From Halobacillus sp. Marseille-Q1614 (GTDB lineage: Bacteria > Bacillota > Bacilli > Bacillales > Halobacillaceae): 64,000 nucleotides of DNA. Below are positions 43,571 through 51,064 of the stretch, in pieces. The notes under the pieces were generated by a model that saw nothing but the letters and a program-made list of their open reading frames with translations, made no database searches and had not been told where the DNA came from. Every line of letters starts with the position of its first letter. Position 1 is the stretch's first letter. Both the position numbers and the translations under genes were made by a program. Location: NCBI RefSeq assembly GCF_902809865.1, contig NZ_CADDWH010000001.1, positions 682,001-746,000 on the forward strand, given 5' to 3'.

Positions 43571-44239
43571 ATGAAGGATTATATAGGGCTGTTTATCGTC
43601 ATTACAATAGCCATTGTAGTCGGGTACCAGTCTTTTGCGGACAGCGGCACCCCAAGAGGGATGTCTGGTTCTAACACAATAGATACATATGGTGAACTGC
43701 CTGATGAACCATCTAAGAGTGAAGTTCTTCAACAGATTAGAGATTCTGAGGCTGAATCGATCCGGGATCTTATCGATGACGGGTTTCCGCTTTTGGATAC
43801 AGTTGAATCAGACCGGGGAATTGCCGAGATTTACATGACACAGGAGTTAACCTTAAAAGAAACAGCGGATGAGATAGCCGGTAAGCTGGAGCCGGAGGAA
43901 ATAAGCGAGCGGCAGGACAAAAAACAAGTTCTGATCTATCCTGATGACTTTGTAATTCTACAGGAGAGTGATGAAGAGCCAGGCCTTATACTGATTGAAC
44001 TAGCGAGCGACCAGTTTGTCCGCAATAATTATTCCCCGAGTTTTTTCCAGGGGCTGCTGGCTTATTCACTGCTGAACCGTATGCTTGGGTCTAACGACTG
44101 GGCGCAGCGAAGGGCGTCAAACTGTGAAGCCGGCGGATGTTACGGCGGATATTCGATGTACGGAGGTTATAATTCAAATTCCACAGGGACGTTAAGGGGC
44201 TCTTCCAATCGTGGTGGAGGACCTGGTACAGGAAAATAA
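43571..44239 (+). CDS. DUF4247 family membrane-anchored protein
   Basis: A 222-residue protein with one N-terminal hydrophobic segment (about 4-22), an extracytoplasmic-type middle (about 60-180, the DUF4247 region) and a tail rich in G, Y, S and N with two cysteines (NCEAGGCYGGYSMYGGY). No lipobox is evident at the N-terminus, so a membrane anchor rather than a lipoprotein is likely. GGAGAGGAGG lies before the ATG. Function unknown; it is placed between pspA and the DUF350 gene, where enterobacteria have DUF1190 yjfM nearby. Confidence 0.82.
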   Translation: MKDYIGLFIVITIAIVVGYQSFADSGTPRGMSGSNTIDTYGELPDEPSKSEVLQQIRDSEAESIRDLIDDGFPLLDTVESDRGIAEIYMTQELTLKETADEIAGKLEPEEISERQDKKQVLIYPDDFVILQESDEEPGLILIELASDQFVRNNYSPSFFQGLLAYSLLNRMLGSNDWAQRRASNCEAGGCYGGYSMYGGYNSNSTGTLRGSSNRGGGPGTGK

Positions 44240-44252
44240 AGGAGGCATTTAC

Positions 44253-44648
44253 ATGGAACCGTTTTTAGCGACATTGGGTTACTTTGCCATTGGCGTAATC
44301 GTTGTTTTAATAGGATTAGTAATATTTGAATTTATAACAAAGCAATACAACGACTGGGAAGAAGTGAAATCCGGCAATCAGGCGGTTGCTATGTCGATTG
44401 CAGGCAAGATTATCGGCATCTGCATCGTCCTTGCTTTTGCGATTTATCATAGTTTTACCATATGGGATACTCTAATTTGGGGCATCTTCGGTATCGTATT
44501 ACAAATGGCGGCCTATCTGTTATTTGAATTCTTTACGAAGAAATTCTCTGTAGAAACAGAGCTTAAAAATAATAACACTGCCGTGGGCATCATATCTATA
44601 GGGGTTTCAATAGGGTTGGCTTTTGTCATAGGTGCTTCCATTACATAA
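44253..44648 (+). CDS. DUF350 family integral membrane protein
   Basis: A 131-residue protein with four predicted membrane helices and the internal two-fold symmetry of DUF350 (each half ends in an FEFxTKxY/F-like motif: FEFITKQYNDW and FEFFTKKFSVE). YjfL of E. coli is in this family. The ATG at 44253 follows AAGGAGG; a longer in-frame start overlaps DUF4247 and was rejected. Role unknown, but it is a recurrent neighbour of PspA-type genes. Confidence 0.9.
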   Translation: MEPFLATLGYFAIGVIVVLIGLVIFEFITKQYNDWEEVKSGNQAVAMSIAGKIIGICIVLAFAIYHSFTIWDTLIWGIFGIVLQMAAYLLFEFFTKKFSVETELKNNNTAVGIISIGVSIGLAFVIGASIT

Positions 44649-44720
44649 TCAACCTGCCCCGGAATTTACTCAAAAAAGTTGAAAAATATTGCTGATGAGC
44701 CGGAAATCGTCATAGAAGTC

Positions 44721-44757
44721 ACTAAAAAGAGAGTAGATTCCTCTCTTTTAGTCTTTT
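44721..44757 (+). terminator. terminator-like hairpin before the aminopropyltransferase gene
   Basis: Stem ACTAAAAAGAGAG (44721-44733) / CTCTCTTTTAGT (44741-44752, one bulge) with CTTTTAGG tail. The T-run is modest, so termination would be incomplete. Confidence 0.5.
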
Positions 44758-44842
44758 AGGAGGCCTGGGCATTTCCCAGACAACCGAAATATCAACACTA
44801 ATAGCTAACAGCTACAACAGGAATTATAACGGAGTGAAGGAA

Positions 44843-46393
44843 ATGGAAGCATCTGCCGAAAAGAAAAGCCGGCTTATTTACTGGGCTTCAGGCATTGTTT
44901 CAATATGCGGAATTATTTTTGAAGTATTATTTGGTGCCCTCGGGTCTTATATTTTAGGTGACGGAGTAAAACAGTACACGATTACCATCAGTTTATTCCT
45001 TACAGGAATGGGTGTTGGCGCGAGCCTTAGTGAAAAGGTAATGAGCCAGCTGATTATTACATTCGTCTGGATTGAGTTTTTGGTAGCATTAATAGGGGGA
45101 TTTTCAAGCTTTACAATGTTTGGGATGACCGCTTTTGCCCCAAGCGGAACGGATGCACTGTTTTTATACATGATTACTTTTACGATCGGAGCCCTTACTG
45201 GTGTTGAGCTTCCCATTCTCATCAGGAAAGCAAACGAAATCGGAGTTGAGCTCAGCCGCAGTACAGCAAGAGTATTATTTTCTGATTATGCTGGAGGGCT
45301 GATCGGCGGTTTATTATTTGCCTTTTACTTAAGGCCGCAGATGGGCATGGTGAAAACTGCTTTCTTTGTGGCTTGTATTAACTTACTAGTAGCTGTTTTA
45401 ATTTTATATTTGTTTCGATCAGAAATTAAAAACCTTGTCTTTCACTCGACAGCAGCTGCGGTTATTGGTGCCGCACTCATTGGCGGCCTCTTTTTCGGAG
45501 AGGAAATGGCTTTTTCATTTGAGCAGAAATTATATCAGGATCCGATTATTCACAGTGAACAGAGTTCTTACCAGAAAATTATATTAACAAAGGAACAGGG
45601 AGATACCCGTCTCTATCTGGATGGTTCTCTGCAGTTTAGTTCCTCGGATGAGCACAGATATCATGAAACATTGGTTTACCCGCCATTGGGGGCTGCCGAT
45701 AATATAGATAACGTGCTGATTTTAGGAGGCGGTGATGGGCTTGCTGCCAAAGAAGTCCTCACTTATGAGGAAGTGAAGAATGTCACATTAGTTGATTTAG
45801 ACCCCGCTGTAACGGAACTGGCTGCATCGAACTATCATCTCAGGCAGTTAAATGAGGATGTGTTTCAAGAGCCGCGCTTAGAAGTTAAAAACACGGATGC
45901 TTTCGAATACTTAGAAGAATATGATGGTTTTTATGATGTCATTATTGTGGACTTGCCGGATCCTAACAATGAGAGTTTAAATAAGCTATACACCCGGGAA
46001 TTTTATTCTCTCCTCAGAAATCATCTCGTACCTGGAGGGGCAGCTATGATTCAGGGGACAAGTCCTGTTTTTGCGACAGAGGTATATTGGACAATCGATG
46101 AAACCATTCAGTCGGCCGGATTAGAAACTGAGAATTTCCATGTGGATATCCCGAGTTTTGGAAACTGGGGGTTTATTATGGCGAGCCGTGAGCCAATCGA
46201 TGTCAGCGACATTGAGCTGCCGGAACATGCGGGTTTTTTAACAAATGATATGCTGGAGGCCATGACGGTGTTTGGGAAAGATGAAGATAGGGAAATCGTA
46301 AATCGTGAGGGCGAGCCTGTATCATTAACCCCTAATACATTAATAGACCCAAATTTAATTCAAAAATATGAACAGGCTTGGCAGAATTATTAA
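44843..46393 (+). CDS. membrane-bound polyamine aminopropyltransferase (spermidine synthase-like)
   Basis: A 516-residue fusion. The first about 215 residues form seven or so membrane helices; the rest is a spermidine-synthase domain with [11 protein letters not shown], the decarboxy-SAM loop [15 protein letters not shown], an acidic VDLDP and the catalytic VDLPDPN. The family moves aminopropyl groups from decarboxylated SAM to an amine; this long membrane type has uncertain substrates. ATG at 44843 chosen over GTG 44834, which overlaps GGAG. It closes the DUF4178-PspA-DUF4247-DUF350 set after a 194-base gap with a hairpin. Confidence 0.9.
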   Translation: MEASAEKKSRLIYWASGIVSICGIIFEVLFGALGSYILGDGVKQYTITISLFLTGMGVGASLSEKVMSQLIITFVWIEFLVALIGGFSSFTMFGMTAFAPSGTDALFLYMITFTIGALTGVELPILIRKANEIGVELSRSTARVLFSDYAGGLIGGLLFAFYLRPQMGMVKTAFFVACINLLVAVLILYLFRSEIKNLVFHSTAAAVIGAALIGGLFFGEEMAFSFEQKLYQDPIIHSEQSSYQKIILTKEQGDTRLYLDGSLQFSSSDEHRYHETLVYPPLGAADNIDNVLILGGGDGLAAKEVLTYEEVKNVTLVDLDPAVTELAASNYHLRQLNEDVFQEPRLEVKNTDAFEYLEEYDGFYDVIIVDLPDPNNESLNKLYTREFYSLLRNHLVPGGAAMIQGTSPVFATEVYWTIDETIQSAGLETENFHVDIPSFGNWGFIMASREPIDVSDIELPEHAGFLTNDMLEAMTVFGKDEDREIVNREGEPVSLTPNTLIDPNLIQKYEQAWQNY

Positions 46394-46416
46394 TTCTTAT
46401 GTTAAGGAGTGGTAGT

Positions 46417-47097
46417 GTGAATGTATCATTTCATGGACATTCTGTTGTAAGAGTTGAGGTTAATGGAAAAACGGTTTTAATCGACCCTTTTATTTCAGAG
46501 AATGGAAATACAGATTTAAACGCTGATGAGGTCCATGCCGACGTCATTCTCTTAACACATGGCCATAATGACCATGTAGGAGATACGGTGGATATCGCGA
46601 AACGCTGCGATGCTCAAGTGATTGCTCCTTTTGAGTTAGCGGAGTACTTAGGAACTAAAGGATTAAAGACTCATCCAATATACATCGGAGGAAGTCATAC
46701 ATTTGATTTTGGAACCGTCAAGCTGACACAGGCTTTTCATGGATCTTCTTATACAGAAGAAGATGGAACGGTGATTTATACCGGAATGCCTACAGGGATT
46801 TTACTAAAAGCTGAAGGTAAGACGATCTATCATGCCGGGGATACCGGATTGTTCAGCGATTTAAAAATGATTGGAGAGCTGAACGATATTGATTTAGCTT
46901 TCTTGCCAATCGGTGACAACTTTACAATGGGTCCTGAAGATGCTCTGCTTGCTGCCGAATGGATTAAGGCGAAACAGGTGGTGCCGATTCACTACAACAC
47001 CTTTGAATTGATAGAGCAAGATGGCCGTGCCTTTGCAGAAAAGGTAAAACCGGGCCAAGGTAAAGTGCTGGAGCCTGGAGAGTCTATAGAACTGTAA
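46417..47097 (+). CDS. ytkL: metal-dependent hydrolase YtkL (UPF0173, metallo-beta-lactamase fold)
   Basis: A 226-residue cytoplasmic beta-lactamase-fold protein with [10 protein letters not shown] (about 48-57), a later YHAGDTGLF and the C-terminal IHYNTF. Its sequence follows YtkL throughout. Substrate unknown. The GTG at 46417 lies 7 bases after AAGGAG and 23 bases after the aminopropyltransferase gene, so it may be co-transcribed with the stress operon; in B. subtilis it is simply next to ytoI. Confidence 0.92.
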   Translation: MNVSFHGHSVVRVEVNGKTVLIDPFISENGNTDLNADEVHADVILLTHGHNDHVGDTVDIAKRCDAQVIAPFELAEYLGTKGLKTHPIYIGGSHTFDFGTVKLTQAFHGSSYTEEDGTVIYTGMPTGILLKAEGKTIYHAGDTGLFSDLKMIGELNDIDLAFLPIGDNFTMGPEDALLAAEWIKAKQVVPIHYNTFELIEQDGRAFAEKVKPGQGKVLEPGESIEL

Positions 47098-47109
47098 ATG
47101 ATTTGCTTT

Positions 47110-47138
47110 AAAGCCCACAATTTTTTGTGGGCTTTTTT
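47110..47138 (+). terminator. terminator after ytkL
   Basis: Stem AAAGCCCACAA (47110-47120) / TTGTGGGCTT (47125-47134), then six Ts in total. Confidence 0.9.
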
Positions 47139-47246
47139 CGTCTGGGCCAGTGCAACGGAGCAGCCATTGCAGGAAAACTGTATCACTTGTATAATAACAA
47201 TAACGGCAGGTTATATTAGTACAGTTAGAAAGAATGGTGATCTTTA

Positions 47247-48554
47247 TTGGCTACGAAACATGAACAGATCCTTGAATATATTGATTCATTATCAGTAGGA
47301 AGTAAGATTTCTGTTAGAGGAATCGCAAAAGCTCTTAATGTAAGTGAGGGAACCGCTTACCGTGCGATAAAAGAAGCGGAAAACCAAAACTTAGTAAGTA
47401 CAATTGAGCGTGTAGGAACAATAAGGATCGAAAAAAAGAAAAAAGAAAATATCGAAAAGCTTACTTTTGCGGAAATCACGAAAGTCGTTGACGGCCAAGT
47501 GCTTGGCGGCCGCGAAGGTTTACACAAAACACTAAATAAATTTGTAGTGGGAGCAATGAAGCTGGAAGCGATGATGCGCTATACAGAAGCGGGCTCTCTA
47601 CTTATAGTTGGTAACCGTACGAACGCCCATGAGCTGGCTGTTAAGGAAGGTGCGGCAGTTCTTGTAACGGGCGGATTTGATACGACAGAAACAGTTAAGA
47701 AGCTGGCAGATGAGAAAAAGCTGCCTGTTATCTCCACTAGTTATGATACCTTCACCGTCGCCACAATGATAAACCGGGCGATCTATGACCAGCTGATTAA
47801 AAAAGAAATTGTAGTCGTTGATGACATCTATACACCATTTGAGAAGTCGATTTTTCTAAAAGTAAATGACCAGATCTCAAGGTGGCATGAGCTCAATGAA
47901 CAGACTTTTCACAGCAGGTTTCCGGTCGTCGATAACAAAAATAGAGTAGTCGGAATGGTGACATCTAAAGACGTCATCAATAAAGACGCCTCTCTTTCCA
48001 TTGAAAAGGTTATGACCAAAAACCCTATGACTGTACAAGTTACTACATCCTTAACGAATGCAGCTCACATGATGGTATGGGAAGGAATTGAGCTGATGCC
48101 CGTTGTGGATCAGTCCCATAAACTTCAAGGTATCGTTTCCAGGCAGGATGTACTTAAAGCACTTCAAAATTTACAGAGGCAGCCTCAGATTGGTGAAACG
48201 ATTGAAGATTTAGTGGCCAGCCAGCTGCAAATCAGCGAAGAAGAAGATTTCAGCCTTCATACGACAGTTACCCCTCAAATGACTAACCAGTTAGGAACCT
48301 TATCTTACGGTGTTTTTACAACCTTGATTACGGAGGCATCCAGCCGTCTGTTAAGTAGACATAAAAAAGGGAACTTAGTAGTAGAAAACATATCCCTCCT
48401 CTTTATCAAGCCCGTGCAATTAGAAAGCATTATTGAAATCAAGCCGCAGCTTCTTGAAATCGGCCGGAAGTTTGCAAAGCTGGAGGTAGGGGTTTATCAC
48501 AATAAATCGATCGTAGGGAAGGGGCTGCTCATGGCCCAGCTGATTGACCGCTAA
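47247..48554 (+). CDS. ytoI: YtoI: HTH, DRTGG, CBS pair and hotdog domain protein
   Basis: A 435-residue multidomain protein. Order: winged helix-turn-helix (1-70, NVSEGTAYRAIKEAEN), DRTGG domain (about 75-190), two CBS domains (about 195-310), and a C-terminal hotdog/thioesterase-like domain (about 325-435, NQLGTLSYGVFTTLITEA). The mix of DNA-binding, adenine-nucleotide-sensing and acyl-CoA-type folds suggests a metabolite-responsive regulator, though no target is known. The TTG start gives the N-terminus MATKHEQILEYI seen in YtoI; its ribosome site is weak. Confidence 0.92.
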   Translation: MATKHEQILEYIDSLSVGSKISVRGIAKALNVSEGTAYRAIKEAENQNLVSTIERVGTIRIEKKKKENIEKLTFAEITKVVDGQVLGGREGLHKTLNKFVVGAMKLEAMMRYTEAGSLLIVGNRTNAHELAVKEGAAVLVTGGFDTTETVKKLADEKKLPVISTSYDTFTVATMINRAIYDQLIKKEIVVVDDIYTPFEKSIFLKVNDQISRWHELNEQTFHSRFPVVDNKNRVVGMVTSKDVINKDASLSIEKVMTKNPMTVQVTTSLTNAAHMMVWEGIELMPVVDQSHKLQGIVSRQDVLKALQNLQRQPQIGETIEDLVASQLQISEEEDFSLHTTVTPQMTNQLGTLSYGVFTTLITEASSRLLSRHKKGNLVVENISLLFIKPVQLESIIEIKPQLLEIGRKFAKLEVGVYHNKSIVGKGLLMAQLIDR

Positions 48555-48558
48555 AAAA

Positions 48559-48584
48559 AAGTCGCTGGAAGCAGCGACTTTTTT
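48559..48584 (+). terminator. terminator after ytoI
   Basis: Stem AAGTCGCTG (48559-48567) / CAGCGACTT (48572-48580), GAAG loop, six Ts. Confidence 0.9.
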
Positions 48585-48624
48585 CAGTACATATTAAATT
48601 TTTTTCAGTTACTGATCAAGACAG

Positions 48625-48685
48625 CAACATCGAACGCCCCCGCCTCATGAGGAGCCGCTTAAAAGCGGGCAGGTTCCCCGTTACT
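48625..48685. repeat. GC-rich repeat fragment
   Basis: Contains CGCCCCCGCCTCATGAGG and CCGCTTAAAAGCGG, an inverted repeat inside the gap between ytoI and ytpI. It resembles parts of the repeats at 61.9-62.3 kb, but the match is short. Confidence 0.35.
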
Positions 48686-48697
48686 AACTATCAGGGT

Positions 48698-49003
48698 CTA
48701 ATTCTTTGAAACGCGGTGCTTTTGATATTCGTTCTGATAGTGCCTGGTGGCTTTAATGCCATAGCGAAATTGAAAGACCCCAATGATAAGAAACAGGATT
48801 CCAATAAATAAAGATAGACGTGTTTCATAGAAAAGGTATTGATTAATCCCGAAGAAAAATATAAAAATGCCCATAAATATTTTAGAGCGGCTGTTTAAGT
48901 ATTCTTGCTGAAGTGAATCCTTAGTTTTCCATACCATTACTTTATAATAAAGATAAAGAACGAAAGAAATGAGAATAATAATAGGAAAGATAACCAACAA
49001 CAT
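48698..49003 (-). CDS. ytpI: YtpI-like membrane protein
   Basis: A 101-residue integral membrane protein with three hydrophobic helices (about 2-20, 40-58, 62-82) and a basic C-terminus, matching YtpI. It lies between ytoI and nrnA, as in B. subtilis. The AGGAG site is only three bases from the ATG, so a TTG at codon 2 or 3 may be the true start. Function unknown. Confidence 0.82.
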   Translation of the reverse strand: MLLVIFPIIILISFVLYLYYKVMVWKTKDSLQQEYLNSRSKIFMGIFIFFFGINQYLFYETRLSLFIGILFLIIGVFQFRYGIKATRHYQNEYQKHRVSKN

Positions 49004-49121
49004 CGACTCCTGATTTTAAATTTATTCCGATGTTAATTGTAGCTTGTTTTCTTCTATATGGCTACCAGTAAATGATAAGATATGGGATAATGAGCAAAGG
49101 AAATATAGAAAGAGGGATTAT

Positions 49122-50063
49122 ATGGAAATGAAAACGCAAATAGCTGAAGCCTTTTATAATTTTAGTACCATTATTATTCACCGGCATGTAAGGCCCGATC
49201 CCGATGCCTACGGTTCGCAGGCCGGACTGGCTGAATTGCTCAAAAACAGCTTTCCTGATAAAAATGTATATATAACCGGCGATGAAGAGCCATCTTTGAG
49301 TTTCCTTGCCAGGATGGATAAGGTAACGGATGCAGATTACAAGGAAGCGCTGGTAATCGTATGTGATACAGCGAATCAGGCAAGAATTGATGATCAGAGA
49401 TACAATTCGGGAAAAATGCTGGTTAAAATTGACCATCATCCGAACGTGGATGAATATGGGGATATCAACTGGGTGGACACAACGGCAAGTTCTACAAGTG
49501 AAATGATCTTTCAGCTTTGGAAGAGTACGGAAGATTTAAAAATGAATGATGAAGCCGCTCGATTGATTTATGCCGGTATTGTTGGGGATACAGGTAGATT
49601 TTTATTTCCTAGTACGACAACAGAAACCTTTGGAGCTGCCTCAGAACTGGTGAATTATAATTTCGACCGCTCTGAAATGTATAACAATATGTACAGCACT
49701 CCGATAAATGTGGCTAAATTAAAAGGGTATGTACTGCAGAACTTTACCGTTCACCCTGAAGGCTACAGCACAGTAAGGCTAACGAATGAGATCCTTGAAA
49801 AATTTCAGGTTACCGCTTCAGAAACGAGTGCTCTTGTCGGCTTATTAGGAGACATGGACGGAATCCTTGCTTGGGCTTACTTTATTGAAGAAGAAGACCA
49901 GATCCGTGTCCGTTTACGGTCTAAGGGTCCGGTAATCAATGGAATTGCGGCAGAGCATAATGGAGGCGGCCATCCGATGGCAGCTGGAGCATCCGCAGAG
50001 TCCTGGGAAGAAACAGAGGTTATTGAACAAAAACTGAGAGATGTCTGTATGGAATTTAAGTAA
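49122..50063 (+). CDS. nrnA: bifunctional oligoribonuclease / pAp phosphatase NrnA
   Basis: A 313-residue DHH/DHHA1 phosphoesterase that degrades very short RNAs and dephosphorylates 3'-phosphoadenosine 5'-phosphate. Metal-binding motifs: HRHVRPDPDAYGS (H22, D27, D29), a VCDTAN aspartate, IDHHPNVDEYGD (the DHH motif) and C-terminal GGGHPMAAGAS. The ATG at 49122 gives exactly the B. subtilis NrnA length; in-frame upstream starts lack a ribosome site. Confidence 0.95.
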   Translation: MEMKTQIAEAFYNFSTIIIHRHVRPDPDAYGSQAGLAELLKNSFPDKNVYITGDEEPSLSFLARMDKVTDADYKEALVIVCDTANQARIDDQRYNSGKMLVKIDHHPNVDEYGDINWVDTTASSTSEMIFQLWKSTEDLKMNDEAARLIYAGIVGDTGRFLFPSTTTETFGAASELVNYNFDRSEMYNNMYSTPINVAKLKGYVLQNFTVHPEGYSTVRLTNEILEKFQVTASETSALVGLLGDMDGILAWAYFIEEEDQIRVRLRSKGPVINGIAAEHNGGGHPMAAGASAESWEETEVIEQKLRDVCMEFK

Positions 50064-50071
50064 TAACAAGA

Positions 50072-50101
50072 AAGAGAGTTTCCGAATAGGACAACTCTCT
50101 T
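50072..50101. terminator. terminator between nrnA and ytrI
   Basis: Stem AAGAGAGTT (50072-50080) / AACTCTCTT (50093-50101) reaching the last base of convergent ytrI; T-run is short. Confidence 0.6.
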
Positions 50102-50603
50102 AACTTTCTATAGATATTTTTAATTTTAAATCGACCCGATTGGAAATGATGAGCTGAACGACCTCGAGTTTGTAGGTGAAGTCTTCGATCACAAAAGGTT
50201 TCCCTTCAATAGCTGAAAGAATTAGTTCGCTGTGATCAGCAATCTCTTCAATACTTTCCCCTGTAATTGATTCAAGCTGTTTGCGAACCATAAATGATAA
50301 TTCGTGCTGTGTCAGCTTGTCTATTTGCAGCGCCTTTGTATTCGTGAAGGAAGGAGATATTTCCTGGATCGTCAGTGCTTCGTTCCTCTGCTCATCTTCT
50401 TCTTTCTCCGCGTTCAGTAAATGGTCGTATTTTGTTTCCAGTTCGTTTAACTCGGTGGAGAGCTGAATGTTTTCCTCCTCGAGATGTTCATGAAGCTGAT
50501 CATTAATAAACACGAATAAAATATACCCTGTGATCATGCCCAAAGCACAGCCGGCAAAAAAACGCCGCCACTCCTTGGTTCTTAACTGAGGGGGAAGGTA
50601 CAT
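50100..50603 (-). CDS. ytrI: sporulation membrane protein YtrI
   Basis: A 167-residue protein with one membrane helix (about 15-33, ALGMITGYILFVFIN), an EAL-rich coiled coil (about 35-70) and a C-terminal domain. It follows ytrH with the stop and start overlapping by one base (TGATG) behind GGTGAGGAGG. In B. subtilis ytrHI is a sigma-E operon needed for efficient sporulation, working in the mother cell. I did not find a clear sigma-E promoter upstream. Confidence 0.88.
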   Translation of the reverse strand: MYLPPQLRTKEWRRFFAGCALGMITGYILFVFINDQLHEHLEEENIQLSTELNELETKYDHLLNAEKEEDEQRNEALTIQEISPSFTNTKALQIDKLTQHELSFMVRKQLESITGESIEEIADHSELILSAIEGKPFVIEDFTYKLEVVQLIISNRVDLKLKISIES

Positions 50604-50935
50604 CAAATAACCTCCTCACCTACCAGAAGCTCAAATATAAACAAGGCTGCCTGGACACCGCCCATGGCTGCGACAATAATCATCACTTGCTTAAAGAGAT
50701 CGAACGTAGAGCCTTCAAATATCCCTTTCTCAAAGTTGCTGATCGCGTCAAAAGTTCCTCCGATTGCGGCGACAATAGCCCAAATCCTAAGTCCTTTTGC
50801 TATCCGGTGCATAGAGGTGAACGGAGCTTCTCCTGTCAGGAAACTGCCGATACTACCAATTAACGTCCCCCCCATTATGACCCCAAATGCAATAAAGAAA
50901 CATTGAATCATAGAAATCACAAGTCTCTCTTCCAT
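50603..50935 (-). CDS. ytrH: sporulation protein YtrH
   Basis: A 110-residue membrane protein with three hydrophobic segments, starting MEERLVISMIQCFFIAFG and rich in glycine (GVIMGGTLIGSIGSFL). It matches YtrH and is the first gene of the ytrHI operon, divergent from dnaE. AAAGAGGT precedes the ATG. The role in mother-cell development is known only genetically. Confidence 0.9.
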   Translation of the reverse strand: MEERLVISMIQCFFIAFGVIMGGTLIGSIGSFLTGEAPFTSMHRIAKGLRIWAIVAAIGGTFDAISNFEKGIFEGSTFDLFKQVMIIVAAMGGVQAALFIFELLVGEEVI

Positions 50936-51064
50936 AATTAATACCTCTTTCGTGTGAGACTTCCCCTATTAGTAAAAACTATTCTTTAAAGTAAATATAT
51001 ATGCAAGACACTTTCTTAAGAGATTGGAAATCCATATAATTAATATAGAAAAGAGGTGTTCGTT

